Shown piece after piece: positions 28,287 to 37,222 of a DNA stretch of 64,000 nt. The position numbers and the translations under genes were made by a program. Below the pieces are notes generated by a model that did no database searches, was not told where the DNA came from, and saw only the letters and a list, made by a program, of their open reading frames with translations. Origin of the DNA: CAMDTE01 sp964504345 (GTDB lineage Bacteria; Bacteroidota; Bacteroidia; Flavobacteriales; Schleiferiaceae). Numbering within the stretch: the first letter of the stretch is position 1; each line of letters opens with the position of its first letter. The stretch is taken from the NCBI GenBank assembly GCA_964504345.1, contig CAZDDX010000002.1:310001-374000 (forward strand), given 5' to 3'.

Positions 28287-29695
28287 GCGGTGCGGGTGCT
28301 CAAGAAGTCCAACAAAAGGCGCACGCCAATGCCGGTTCCGCCGGCGGACCAGTACCCCATGGGTTTGTCTGCAAAGGCTGGGCCAGCGATGTCCAGGTGA
28401 ACGTAAGGGTAGTCTGTGAAGTGTTCCAGGAACTTTCCGGCGGTGATGGCGCCGGCGTCTGCGCCGCCAATGTTTTTGAGGTCCGCAACGGTACTCTTGA
28501 GCAGCTCGTTGTAATCGTCCCAAAAGGGGAAGCGAACCAAGCGCTCGTAGGTGCGGTTGCCGGAGTCCAGGAGGTCGGACCAAACTGGCTCGGAGGCGGT
28601 GCCCATGGCCACGGTGGCGTAGTGCCCAATGGCACGAGCGGCGGCCCCGGTGAGGGTGGCCAAGTCAATGACCAATTGCGGATTGTAGCGCTTGGCGTAG
28701 TGAAGGGCGTCTGCTAGGATGAGGCGACCTTCGGCGTCCGTGTTGAGCACTTCCACCGTGGTGCCGTCGCTCATGGTGAGGACATCGCCCGGGGTGACAG
28801 CGTTGCCGCCGGGACGGTTGTCTGTGGCGGGAATCAGGCCCACCACGTGCACGGGGAGGCCCAGGCGCGCAGCGCCGGTAATAGCTCCCAACACCGCAGC
28901 AGCGCCGCTCATGTCCGACTTCATGGTGTCCATGGAGTTGGTGGGCTTCAAGCTCAATCCGCCGGTGTCGTAGACCACGCCCTTGCCCACCAGCACGTAG
29001 GGCTGTGCGTTGACGGCGTTGGCGGGTTTGTATTCCAGTACGGTAAAGGTGGGCTCGTCCAGGCTTCCCCAGTTGACCCCCAACAGGCCGCCCATCTTCA
29101 GGGATTCTATCTTCTTTTTGTTGAACACCTCCACGTGGAACCCGTATTCCTTGCCGGCGTCCGCGGCGGCCTGGGCCAAGCCTTGGGCGTTGAGCACGTT
29201 GACGGGGTGGTTGATCAGGGTGCGCGCCAAAAAGACACTTTCGATGCGAATTTCCAGAGCCCGTACGTCGCTGGCCTTCCAACCCTCCAGGTAGACGGCG
29301 TTCAGGGACGGGGTGTTCTCGGCCTTCTTTTGGGCAAACTGGTCTGTGTAGCGGTAGTTGGCCAAGAGCAGGCCCTCCAACAAGGCGGGGTGGGCGTTGG
29401 GCAGGGAAACGCCGGTGTGGCGCGCCGCCTGAAGCAGCTTGGCCAGCGCAGCGCCTGCCTGGCGGTATTTTTCCGAACCTTCTGGGGTGTTGGGGTCTGC
29501 TGGCAAAAGGTTGGCGTAGGCATCGGTACCGTCGTCGGTAGCCGTGCACCAGCCCTTGCCGGATCGGGCCCAAAAAGCGTTCCACGAGGCCAGTGCCGCC
29601 TTGGAGGTGGTGAGCGCGTTTGCGGCGTCGGCAGAGGCAAGTACACCGGCCCGGGGAGTACCGGCCGGAATGCGGGTGTCGAGGTGGATTTTCAT
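28283..29695 (-). CDS. leucyl aminopeptidase (M17 family)
   Basis: This 470-residue cytoplasmic metallopeptidase removes N-terminal residues from peptides. The M17 signature NTDAEGRL and the catalytic Lys/metal segment GKGVVYDTGGLSLKP are present. I start at ATG 29695 (MKIHLDTR), three codons after a TTG. The -7 box is 6 nt upstream. It overlaps pdxA by 4 bp. Confidence 0.92.
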   Translation of the reverse strand: MKIHLDTRIPAGTPRAGVLASADAANALTTSKAALASWNAFWARSGKGWCTATDDGTDAYANLLPADPNTPEGSEKYRQAGAALAKLLQAARHTGVSLPNAHPALLEGLLLANYRYTDQFAQKKAENTPSLNAVYLEGWKASDVRALEIRIESVFLARTLINHPVNVLNAQGLAQAAADAGKEYGFHVEVFNKKKIESLKMGGLLGVNWGSLDEPTFTVLEYKPANAVNAQPYVLVGKGVVYDTGGLSLKPTNSMDTMKSDMSGAAAVLGAITGAARLGLPVHVVGLIPATDNRPGGNAVTPGDVLTMSDGTTVEVLNTDAEGRLILADALHYAKRYNPQLVIDLATLTGAAARAIGHYATVAMGTASEPVWSDLLDSGNRTYERLVRFPFWDDYNELLKSTVADLKNIGGADAGAITAGKFLEHFTDYPYVHLDIAGPAFADKPMGYWSAGGTGIGVRLLLDFLSTRTA

Positions 29696-29701
29696 ACCTT
29701 C

Positions 29702-29709
29702 CAAAGGTA
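29702..29709 (-). promoter_or_regulatory. -7 promoter element of the aminopeptidase gene
   Basis: The minus strand reads TACCTTTG, an exact match, 6 nt from the ATG at 29695. The -7 box of the divergent ribE gene is only 12 bp away. Confidence 0.65.
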
Positions 29710-29721
29710 CGGCAACAGGTG

Positions 29722-29730
29722 TACCTTTGC
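29722..29730 (+). promoter_or_regulatory. -7 promoter element abutting ribE
   Basis: TACCTTTGC is an exact match and leaves 4 nt (after the TTTG) before the ribE ATG at 29734. The predicted mRNA is leaderless. Confidence 0.65.
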
Positions 29731-29733
29731 GGT

Positions 29734-30369
29734 ATGTTTACCGGCATTATCGAAACCCTGGGGACCGTGGTGGGCGTGCACCGCGAAGGCACTAACGTTC
29801 ATTTGGATGTGGAATCCACTCTGGCCCCGGAGTTGCGGGTGGACCAAAGCTTGGCGCACAACGGCGTGTGCCTGACGGTGGTGGCTTTGCACGGACCGTC
29901 GGGCCAACCGACGGGGTACCGCGTCACCGCTATTGACGAGACGCTTCAAAAAACGACTGTGGGGCGGTGGAAGGCCGGAACACGCGTCAATTTGGAACGT
30001 TGCATGCTCGCCAACGGACGGCTGGACGGCCACATTGTTCAGGGGCACGTAGATGCCGTGGGACGCATTGCGTCGGTGGAGGATATGGACGGCAGTTGGG
30101 CCTACCGAGTAGAGCATCCGGTGGGCGCTGATTGGATCACGGTGCCCAAGGGGTCTGTGACCGTCAACGGTACGTCACTCACGGTGGTGGATGCGGCGCT
30201 GGACTCGTTTTCCGTGGCGATCATTCCCTACACCTACGAGCACACGGTTTTTCACACCCTGAAGGTTGGAGATCCGGTGAATTTGGAATTTGATATTTTG
30301 GGCAAGTACGCGGCGGCGCTGTTGCAGCGTCAAGCGGCTTTTGCCACTCAAGCGCCCAGCCGTGCGTAA
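29734..30369 (+). CDS. ribE: riboflavin synthase, alpha subunit
   Basis: The enzyme dismutates two 6,7-dimethyl-8-ribityllumazine molecules to riboflavin. The 211-residue protein has the two repeated lumazine-binding barrels: MFTGIIETLG with NGVCLTV in the first, and GHIVQGHVDAVG with NGTSLTV in the second. The ATG at 29734 directly follows the -7 box. Its end overlaps gmk by 8 bp. Confidence 0.95.
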   Translation: MFTGIIETLGTVVGVHREGTNVHLDVESTLAPELRVDQSLAHNGVCLTVVALHGPSGQPTGYRVTAIDETLQKTTVGRWKAGTRVNLERCMLANGRLDGHIVQGHVDAVGRIASVEDMDGSWAYRVEHPVGADWITVPKGSVTVNGTSLTVVDAALDSFSVAIIPYTYEHTVFHTLKVGDPVNLEFDILGKYAAALLQRQAAFATQAPSRA

Positions 30370-30952
30370 GTTGGTCTTGTTGAGCGCCCCGTCCGGGTCC
30401 GGAAAGACCACCCTGACGCGCCGTTTGCTGGACGGCCATCCAGAATTTGCGTTTTCGGTTTCGGCCACCAGCCGCGCCCCGCGGGGGCGCGAGGAGCACG
30501 GCGTGGATTACTACTTTTTTAGCACGGAGGAATTTGACGCTGCCGTGGCCGCTGGAGACTTCCTGGAGTGGGAAGAAGTATACCCCGGCGCACGGTACGG
30601 CACGTTGCGCAGCGAAGTGGAGCGCCTGTGGGCGGAAGGCAAGGTGGTGTTTTTCGACATCGACGTGGAGGGCGCCCTTCGCTTGAAAAAGAAGTTTGGT
30701 CCCGACGCCTTGGCGGTGTACATCGAGGCCCCCTCTTTGGAAATTCTGGAACAGCGCCTGCGCCAACGAGGTACGGACACCGAAGAAAAGATTCAAATTC
30801 GATTGGGCAAGGCCGGACGCGAAGCCCTCCGTGCCCCCCATTTTGACGTACGCCTGGTGAACGACGAATTGGACCGCGCCACAGGCGAATTGAAGGCCGT
30901 GGTGGACGCTTTTGTGCGCACCTCGGCACCTTCCGACGAATCTGCGATTTGA
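30362..30952 (+). CDS. gmk: guanylate kinase
   Basis: Gmk converts GMP to GDP with ATP. The 196-residue protein shows the P-loop SAPSGSGKTTL, SATSRAPRGREEHGVDYYF for GMP binding and DIDVEGALRLKK. The GTG at 30362 overlaps the end of ribE by 8 bp; the family N-terminus leaves no later choice. A perfect 8-bp GC hairpin with a GCG loop sits in the SRAPRGREE region (30473-30491). Confidence 0.95.
   Translation: MRKLVLLSAPSGSGKTTLTRRLLDGHPEFAFSVSATSRAPRGREEHGVDYYFFSTEEFDAAVAAGDFLEWEEVYPGARYGTLRSEVERLWAEGKVVFFDIDVEGALRLKKKFGPDALAVYIEAPSLEILEQRLRQRGTDTEEKIQIRLGKAGREALRAPHFDVRLVNDELDRATGELKAVVDAFVRTSAPSDESAI
30473..30491. repeat. 8-bp GC hairpin inside gmk
   Basis: CGCGCCCC (30473-30480) and GGGGCGCG (30484-30491) flank the loop GCG. 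It falls in the conserved GMP-binding SRAPRGRE segment, so its codons are constrained by the protein. Confidence 0.7.
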
Positions 30953-31587
30953 ACCCTTCCAACTCCTCCCCCCTTCGCTTGCCCGCCGCACCGCTTCGAC
31001 GGATTGGTTTGCTGGGCGGTACGTTTGACCCCATTCACGAGGGGCACCTGACGCTGGCGGAGGCCGCCCGCGCACAGCTGGATTTAGACGAAGTTTGGTT
31101 GGTGGTGAGTCCGCAGAATCCGTTCAAGGCGGCCGACGCGTTGACCGACGAGCGCCACCGTTTGGCCTTGGTGCAATCGGCCGTTGCCAACCGCCCGGGA
31201 TTGGTGGCGAGCGACGTGGAGTTTGCCCTGCCGCGGCCGTCGTACACCGCTTCCACCCTGCGCCATTTGCTGCAAACGCAACCGGATTGCGGTTTTGTCT
31301 TGATCATTGGGGCCGACAACTGGGCCGGACTCAACCGTTGGAAGGAAGCCGACTGGCTGTGGGCCCACTTGCCGGTGGCCGTTTACCCCCGCAGCGGAGA
31401 TGCTGAAGCGCCCGGAACGGTACCCGCGCACGTGCTGACGGGACCGTCGGTGGATTTGTCCAGCACGGAGGTGCGCGCCGCCTTGCGGCGCGGCGAAGTG
31501 CCCACCATTCCGCTTCCGGAGGGCGTTTGGGCCTACCTGCAAGCCCACGGATTGTACGCCCCCAACGGTCCCGATTCCGGGAAATAA
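30949..31587 (+). CDS. nadD: nicotinate-nucleotide adenylyltransferase
   Basis: NadD makes deamido-NAD from nicotinate mononucleotide and ATP. The 212-residue protein shows GLLGGTFDPIHEGHL (the nucleotidyltransferase H-x-G-H signature), VVSPQNPFK, RPSYTASTL and LSSTEVRAAL for the ISSTxIR-like motif. The start is TTG 30949, which overlaps the gmk stop by 4 bp (TTGA); no ATG or GTG lies between it and the conserved core, so a rare start codon is used. A 7-bp hairpin with a CTT loop is at 31475-31491. Confidence 0.92.
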   Translation: MNPSNSSPLRLPAAPLRRIGLLGGTFDPIHEGHLTLAEAARAQLDLDEVWLVVSPQNPFKAADALTDERHRLALVQSAVANRPGLVASDVEFALPRPSYTASTLRHLLQTQPDCGFVLIIGADNWAGLNRWKEADWLWAHLPVAVYPRSGDAEAPGTVPAHVLTGPSVDLSSTEVRAALRRGEVPTIPLPEGVWAYLQAHGLYAPNGPDSGK

Positions 31588-31640
31588 CGTAACTTGGGGA
31601 GACCGCCGACACCCTGGCCCAAACCACCAAACCCCCGTTC

Positions 31641-34460
31641 GTGAATTCACATTTAGACCGTCCTTTCTTGGAACGCGTGGCCCGCGAATGGGCCGCGAAA
31701 ACGCCTACCGACCAATGGCACCGCACTGCTTGGGTGCTGCCCAGCCGGCGCGCGGAGCGCTTCTTGCGCACGCACCTGTCCAACGCCGCGCCCGGGCCCG
31801 TACTGGCGCCACTGACCCTTCCTTTGGACGGTTTGCTGTCTGCCCTGAGCGGACTGCGTCCGGTGAACAGTTTGGACGCCCTGATGCGGTTTTATCCGCT
31901 GTACGCCGCACAATTTGAATCGCACGCCGAGCCTTTTGAGTCCTATGCCCAATGGGGAGCCGGTCTATTGAAAGACCTGAACGACATCGACCGACAAGGG
32001 GCCGATCCCGCACTGGTTTGGCGCGCTACCGCCGAATGGGAGGCCCTGGAGCAATGGGGGCGATCGGAAGAGGTTACGGGCGCCGGAAGGCGCCGCCGCT
32101 TGGCCCTGCTTCAGGCCTTGCCGCAGCTGCACACCCAATGGCACGAAGCCCTGAAGGCGGACGGAACGGGCACCACCGGATTGATCATGCGTACGGCCTC
32201 GCCGGCGGACCGCGGACCGGACCCCGACGCTTGGAACCGGTTGCGCTCTGAATGGGGCATTGACCACTGGGTTTTTGCGGGATTCAACGCCCTGACGCCC
32301 TGCGAGGAAGCGCTGTTTCGTTGGGCTTTGGAACGCGGCGAAGCCGTGGTTCGCTTCGACGCCGATGCCCACTATTTGAACGACGAATACCACGAAGCTG
32401 GGCTGTATTTGCGTCGGTTTCGGGACCGCTGGCCGGCGGCCGCAACGGCGGATTTGCACAACCCCACCAACGCTTTGCGCGAACGGCCCAAACGCCTGGA
32501 GGTTCAAGGGGTCGCGGGCGCCGTTGGGTTGGCTAAAACGGCCGGCGCCTGGGTGCGCGATCGATTGGCCGAGGATCCCAACTTGGAACGGACCGCGGTG
32601 GTGCTGGCGGATGAATCCCTCCTGCTCCCCATGCTCCACGCGCTTCCGGAAGTAGATGCCAACGTAACCATGGGCCTGCCGCTGGCTTCCGTGCCGCTGA
32701 CGGCCTCCCTGGAGGCCTTGCTGGAGCTTCAAGAAACCGCCGCAGACGGCAGCATTGCCTTGCGTGCTGCACGTGCCTTCTTGGACCACCCGGGCGCCCG
32801 CGTGTGGCTGGGGCCGGATGCGCCGCAGGCCGCGCAACGGTTCCAACGCGCTTCTGCACAAGCGCACCAAATGCGCTGGACCCCACAACAATTGGCGCAC
32901 CCAGAGGCCGTGGGGCCCCTGCCGGGATTGGACTTGCTCACCCCAACAGACCAAGCGGTACCGTGGCTGGAGCGCGCCGCCGACCGGCTGGAAGCCGGCA
33001 GCGGCGGCGCGTCCCTGCGGGACTGGGAGCGAACGGCCGCCAACACCCTGGCGTCGGTTTTGCGCACCCTGGCCGAACGGTGCCGTGCGCACCAGTTAAA
33101 CCCCAACTGGCGCGCCGTTCGCGCCCTGCTCCAACCCTTTTTCCGCGAGGAACCGCTTGATTTGTTGGGCGAGCCCTTGGCCGGCCTCCAGATCATGGGC
33201 CTGCTGGAAACGCGGCTGCTGGACTTTGAGTCCGTGCTGGTGGTGGGGGCCAACGAAGGCGTGCTTCCTCCCGCCCGGGGGGACTTGGGCTGGATCCCGT
33301 GGAGCGTGCGAACGGACCTGGGCCTGCCTCTTCCCAACGAACGCGAGGCCATCAATGCCTACCACTTTTACCGACTCCTTCAGCACCCCCAGCGCATCAC
33401 CCTGCTCTACAGCACGGATTCCGACGCCACCGGCGGCGGCGAGCCCAGCCGGTACCTCCACCAGCTGCGCGTGGAATTGAAGCCCTACACGAAGCACTGG
33501 GAAAGCGCCCTTCGCTACGTGCCGCTGACGCCGGAAAGCTTGGTGACACCCACGGGTTGGAACCCTTCGCCGGAAGCCCTCGTCACGCTGCAAAGTCGGT
33601 TGGAGAATCCCAAAACCGCACTCTCGCCCAGTAAGTTGTCCCAATTTTTGCGCGACCCTGAGGTGTTCTACCGCGAATACCTGCTCCGCGCGCGTCCGGA
33701 AGACGAACCCAAGGAACGCATTGACGACGCCCTCTTTGGGAACATCGTGCACAAGGCCCACGAATTGCTCTACCAAACGCTCCTGGGCAACGACGACCCG
33801 CAGTTGTTGCGGCCGTCGAACGAACAATGGGAAGCTTTGATGCAGGAAGCGCTCCAAGCCGAATACCCCGGCGGACAAGTGGCCACGGGCAAAAACGCTT
33901 TGGCTTACCGCGTGGGAAGTACGCTGATGCGTGAATTGGCCAACGCAGACGCGGACCGCTTGGAAAAGCGCAAAGAAGCTGGGGAGGACTGGAGCTTGGT
34001 GGGGGTGGAAGACGAATTGACGGCCGTCCTGCACACCGATGCTGGCCCCGTCTACTTCCGCGGCAAGGCGGACCGCTTGGAGCGCACCGCGCAGGGTTTA
34101 GCCATTTTGGACCTCAAAACCGGTACGGTGAAGGCCGAAGATTTAAAATTCACCAATTGGGACCACCTGCTCGTTCCAGACAAAGGCAGCAAGCCCCTCC
34201 AATTGATGACCTATGCCTGGATGCACGCGCGCTCCACGGGCGACTCCCAGCCCGTTCGGGTGGGGATTGTGCCGCTGCGCCAACCGCGATTGGAGCCTAT
34301 GTGGCTGAATTTCAACGGACTGGAATCGTTTGGGCCCGATGCGTTGGACGCCTTTGAAAACGAGGTACTTCGGCCATTGGTGGCGGCCCTTCGGGCAGAG
34401 ATCCCCTGGTCTGAATTTCAGTCCTCAGGAAAAACCGAGCGCTTGGCGGACGCGGAGTAG
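31641..34460 (+). CDS. AddB/RecB-like PD-(D/E)XK nuclease family protein
   Basis: The 939-residue protein resembles the Bacteroidota AddB-type subunit of the recombination helicase-nuclease. The N-terminal half is a helicase-like fold without an obvious intact Walker A. The C-terminal nuclease domain starts near residue 655 (SKLSQFLRDPEVFYREYLL, FGNIVHKAHELLY) and has the catalytic GKADRL...LDLKTG near residues 808-830. The start is GTG 31641, with a near -7 box (TAACTTGG, 31591-31598). No addA partner is in the window. Its 3' end overlaps trpS by 36 bp. Confidence 0.82.
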   Translation: MNSHLDRPFLERVAREWAAKTPTDQWHRTAWVLPSRRAERFLRTHLSNAAPGPVLAPLTLPLDGLLSALSGLRPVNSLDALMRFYPLYAAQFESHAEPFESYAQWGAGLLKDLNDIDRQGADPALVWRATAEWEALEQWGRSEEVTGAGRRRRLALLQALPQLHTQWHEALKADGTGTTGLIMRTASPADRGPDPDAWNRLRSEWGIDHWVFAGFNALTPCEEALFRWALERGEAVVRFDADAHYLNDEYHEAGLYLRRFRDRWPAAATADLHNPTNALRERPKRLEVQGVAGAVGLAKTAGAWVRDRLAEDPNLERTAVVLADESLLLPMLHALPEVDANVTMGLPLASVPLTASLEALLELQETAADGSIALRAARAFLDHPGARVWLGPDAPQAAQRFQRASAQAHQMRWTPQQLAHPEAVGPLPGLDLLTPTDQAVPWLERAADRLEAGSGGASLRDWERTAANTLASVLRTLAERCRAHQLNPNWRAVRALLQPFFREEPLDLLGEPLAGLQIMGLLETRLLDFESVLVVGANEGVLPPARGDLGWIPWSVRTDLGLPLPNEREAINAYHFYRLLQHPQRITLLYSTDSDATGGGEPSRYLHQLRVELKPYTKHWESALRYVPLTPESLVTPTGWNPSPEALVTLQSRLENPKTALSPSKLSQFLRDPEVFYREYLLRARPEDEPKERIDDALFGNIVHKAHELLYQTLLGNDDPQLLRPSNEQWEALMQEALQAEYPGGQVATGKNALAYRVGSTLMRELANADADRLEKRKEAGEDWSLVGVEDELTAVLHTDAGPVYFRGKADRLERTAQGLAILDLKTGTVKAEDLKFTNWDHLLVPDKGSKPLQLMTYAWMHARSTGDSQPVRVGIVPLRQPRLEPMWLNFNGLESFGPDALDAFENEVLRPLVAALRAEIPWSEFQSSGKTERLADAE

Positions 34461-35396
34461 CGTGGCATCGGCCACGGCCGCGGCCTTGCGGGCGCCTACC
34501 TCCAGGGCGGCATCCAGGGCAGCTGGATTTGCCATCAGGGCGTCAAAACGCAAGCGCTCGTCCGCAAAACGTTCCAACAACACGCCCAATAATTCGGTTT
34601 TGGCGTGTCCGTAGCCCAAGCCGCCGGCGCGGTACCGCTGGGCCAAATCCGCCGTTTGCTCCGGCGTGGCCACCAAGCGAAACAGCTGGAACACGTTGCA
34701 TTTTTCCGGATCCTTCGGCGCCTCCAACGGAGTAGCGTCCGTTACAATCCCCATAATCTGCTTCTTCAATTCCTTTTCCGGCAAAAAAACGTCCACCACA
34801 TTCTTGTAGGACTTGCTCATCTTTTGACCGTCCGTTCCGGGAATCGTCATGACTTGCTCGTCGATCCGCGCTTCCGGCACCACCAGTAATTCCTTGCCTG
34901 TGTGGCGGTTGATGGCCGACGCAATGTCTCGGGTAATTTCCAAATGCTGGCGCTGGTCCTTGCCCACCGGCACCAAGTCCGCGTCGTACAGCAAGATGTC
35001 CGCCGCCATGAGCACCGGGTAATCAAAAAGTCCGGCGTTCACGTCCGAGAGCTTGTCCGACTTGTCTTTGAAGCTGTGCGCATTCGCCAACATGGGGTAC
35101 GGCGTGAAGCAGTTCAAATACCACGTCAGCTCCGTGCACTGCGGCACGTGGCTTTGGGCATAAAACACGGTCTTGTTGGTGTCCAGACCGCAGGCCAACC
35201 AGGCCGCCGCTGTGGCGTACAGATTTTCCTTGCGAACCGCGGGATCCTTCACCGTGGTCAAAGAGTGCAAGTCTGCAATGAAGAGAAACGAATCGTTGGT
35301 GCCCTCGTTGGCCAATTTAATGGCGGGCAAAATGGCCCCCAAGAGGTTGCCCAAATGCTGGCGCCCGGAGCTCTGAATCCCCGTGAGAATCCGCAT
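34425..35396 (-). CDS. trpS: tryptophan-tRNA ligase
   Basis: TrpS charges tRNA(Trp). The 323-residue class I synthetase shows GIQSSGRQHLGNLLGA (HIGH-like), MAADILLYDADLVPVGKDQR and the KMSKS loop (GQKMSKSYKN). The ATG at 35396 follows ktrA after 12 nt. It ends the long minus-strand cluster and overlaps the end of the AddB-like gene on the opposite strand. Confidence 0.96.
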   Translation of the reverse strand: MRILTGIQSSGRQHLGNLLGAILPAIKLANEGTNDSFLFIADLHSLTTVKDPAVRKENLYATAAAWLACGLDTNKTVFYAQSHVPQCTELTWYLNCFTPYPMLANAHSFKDKSDKLSDVNAGLFDYPVLMAADILLYDADLVPVGKDQRQHLEITRDIASAINRHTGKELLVVPEARIDEQVMTIPGTDGQKMSKSYKNVVDVFLPEKELKKQIMGIVTDATPLEAPKDPEKCNVFQLFRLVATPEQTADLAQRYRAGGLGYGHAKTELLGVLLERFADERLRFDALMANPAALDAALEVGARKAAAVADATLLRVRQALGFS

Positions 35397-35408
35397 GGTC
35401 GTTGTTGG

Positions 35409-36077
35409 TTAAGCGTTGATGTGGATGAAACGCTCTACGTCTTTGGTGGTGCCAAAAACCACCATCAAATCGTTGGGCTCCACCACGGTGTCGTCTTCCG
35501 GAACACCCAAAATGTGGTGGTCCCCATTGGTCTTCCGCAGCAGCGTGACCAGGCTCAGTTTGTATTTTTTGGTCAAGCCAATGTCTTCCAAACTGCGGCC
35601 AACGGTGCTTTTGGGCGCCTCTACTTCCACAATTTCGTAGTTGTCTGGGAGTTGAACCGCCATGAGCATTCCCGGCGTGAGCAGTCGTTCCGCAACGTTT
35701 TTGCCTACTTCCTCTTCCGGCGACAGAATTTCTTCAACACCCAATTTGGTGAGGATGCGGCGCTGGGTTTCGCCCTGCGCTCGGGCCATCAAACGCTTTA
35801 CGCCCAAGGACTGCAGCTGCACCACGGTGAGCATGGTGCACTCAAAATTCTGCCCAATGGAAACCACCACGGCGTCCATGTCTGCGATGTTCTGGGATTC
35901 CAGTGCCGGGCGCGAGGTGGCGTCCAAAGTGACTCCGTAGGTGACGAAGTCGCGAATGCTCTCCACCTTGTCTGGGTCGGAGTCGATGGCCAAGATTTCC
36001 GCGCCCTTTTCGGCGAGTTTCTTGGCGATGGCGGAGCCAAACTGACCCAACCCGATGACAGCAAATTTATCGGCCAT
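35409..36077 (-). CDS. TrkA/KtrA-type potassium uptake regulator
   Basis: This 222-residue cytoplasmic gating ring subunit has an N-terminal RCK/Rossmann domain (FAVIGLGQFGSAIAKKLAEK with an acidic Asp after the second strand) and a C-terminal RCK-C domain (from about residue 140). It binds nucleotides and gates a Ktr or Trk pore. The pore subunit gene is not in the window. It lies 4 nt after the metB-like gene; a near -7 box TACTTTAG is just upstream. Confidence 0.88.
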   Translation of the reverse strand: MADKFAVIGLGQFGSAIAKKLAEKGAEILAIDSDPDKVESIRDFVTYGVTLDATSRPALESQNIADMDAVVVSIGQNFECTMLTVVQLQSLGVKRLMARAQGETQRRILTKLGVEEILSPEEEVGKNVAERLLTPGMLMAVQLPDNYEIVEVEAPKSTVGRSLEDIGLTKKYKLSLVTLLRKTNGDHHILGVPEDDTVVEPNDLMVVFGTTKDVERFIHINA

Positions 36078-36081
36078 GGTG

Positions 36082-37188
36082 CTAAAGTAGGGAAAGTGCT
36101 TGATTTAGATCTTCTTGGAGGTCGCGAACGTCCTCAATGCCCACGCTCAAACGCAGCAAACCGTCCGTTACGCCTACGGCTTCGCGCTGCTCCTTGGGAA
36201 TGGAGGCGTGCGTCATCGTGGCGGGATGGCCCACCAAGGATTCCACACCGCCCAGGCTTTCCGCCAGGGTGAACACGCGCAAGGCAGACGCCACACGGGA
36301 GGCCGTTGCGAGGTCGTTTCCGCGCACCACAAAGGAAATCATGCCGCCAAAACCCGGGTAGTAAACTTTTTCCACGGCGGGGTGGTCCTGCAAAAAGCCC
36401 AGCAGGGCTTGCGCGTTGGACTGGTGGCGATCCATGCGCACGTGGAGGGTTTTGATGCCGCGCAGCACCAAAAAGCTGTCCATGGGGCCGCAAACGGCCC
36501 CAGAAGCGTTCTGAATGAAATACAGGCGCTCCGCCAAGGCGGGATCCTTCACCACCAACGCGCCCAAAACCACGTCCGAGTGTCCGCCCAAGTACTTGGT
36601 AGCGCTGTGCAATACAATGTGCGCACCCAGTTCCAGCGGACGCTGAAAATAGGGAGTGGCAAAGGTGTTGTCCACCACCAACAACGCGCCGCACTCCGCT
36701 GCAATACGGGCCATGGCTTCGATGTCGATGGTGTTGAGCATGGGATTCGTCGGGGTTTCCACCCACAAAACCCGCGTGCGGTCCGTCACCATCGTACGAA
36801 CGGCGTCGGCATCCTGCATGGGGGAAAAGTGGAACTTCAGGCCAAAACCTTCGTACACCTTGGTGAACAGTCGGTAGGTGCCTCCGTACAAATCCGAGGT
36901 GCTGATCACCTCATCGCCCGGCTGAAGCAACTTCAGCACCGCGTCCACGGCCGCCAAGCCGCTGCCGAAGGCCATAGCATGCGTACCGCCCTCAATGGAG
37001 GCCAGCGAGCGCTCCAAAGCGTGCCGCGTAGGGTTCTGGGTGCGGCTGTACTCGTAGCCTTGGTGCACCCCGGGGGCAGACTGTGCGTACGTAGACGTTT
37101 GGTAAATGGGGGGCATAACGGCTCCCGTGCTGGGGTCCGGATGCTGTCCGCCGTGAATGGTTAACGTGTTGAAACGGTGCGAATCCAT
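36082..37188 (-). CDS. cystathionine gamma-synthase/lyase family PLP enzyme, internal deletion
   Basis: The 368-residue protein belongs to the Cys/Met metabolism PLP family. The PLP lysine is Lys198 in SATKYLGGHSD, and YEYSRTQNPTR and ESLGGVESLVGHPATMTH are typical. The family segment of ~16 residues between YYPG and the FxGM motif (usually LPSHP...RQM-like) is missing: here VYYPG runs straight into FGGMISF at residues 278-280. The family usually has about 380 or more residues. The frame is intact, so it is either a natural short variant or an assembly loss. Synthase and lyase cannot be told apart here. Confidence 0.9.
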   Translation of the reverse strand: MDSHRFNTLTIHGGQHPDPSTGAVMPPIYQTSTYAQSAPGVHQGYEYSRTQNPTRHALERSLASIEGGTHAMAFGSGLAAVDAVLKLLQPGDEVISTSDLYGGTYRLFTKVYEGFGLKFHFSPMQDADAVRTMVTDRTRVLWVETPTNPMLNTIDIEAMARIAAECGALLVVDNTFATPYFQRPLELGAHIVLHSATKYLGGHSDVVLGALVVKDPALAERLYFIQNASGAVCGPMDSFLVLRGIKTLHVRMDRHQSNAQALLGFLQDHPAVEKVYYPGFGGMISFVVRGNDLATASRVASALRVFTLAESLGGVESLVGHPATMTHASIPKEQREAVGVTDGLLRLSVGIEDVRDLQEDLNQALSLL

Positions 37189-37192
37189 AGAA

Positions 37193-37200
37193 CAAAGGTA
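37193..37200 (-). promoter_or_regulatory. -7 promoter element abutting the metB-like gene
   Basis: The minus strand reads TACCTTTG with 4 nt to the ATG at 37188, predicting a leaderless mRNA. Confidence 0.65.
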
Positions 37201-37222
37201 GGGGGTTAATGCGGGCCCTAAA

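Noticed and set aside
34902..36272. A 456-codon plus-strand open frame spanning three genes.
   Set aside because: It is antisense to trpS, ktrA and the metB-like gene, all well supported.
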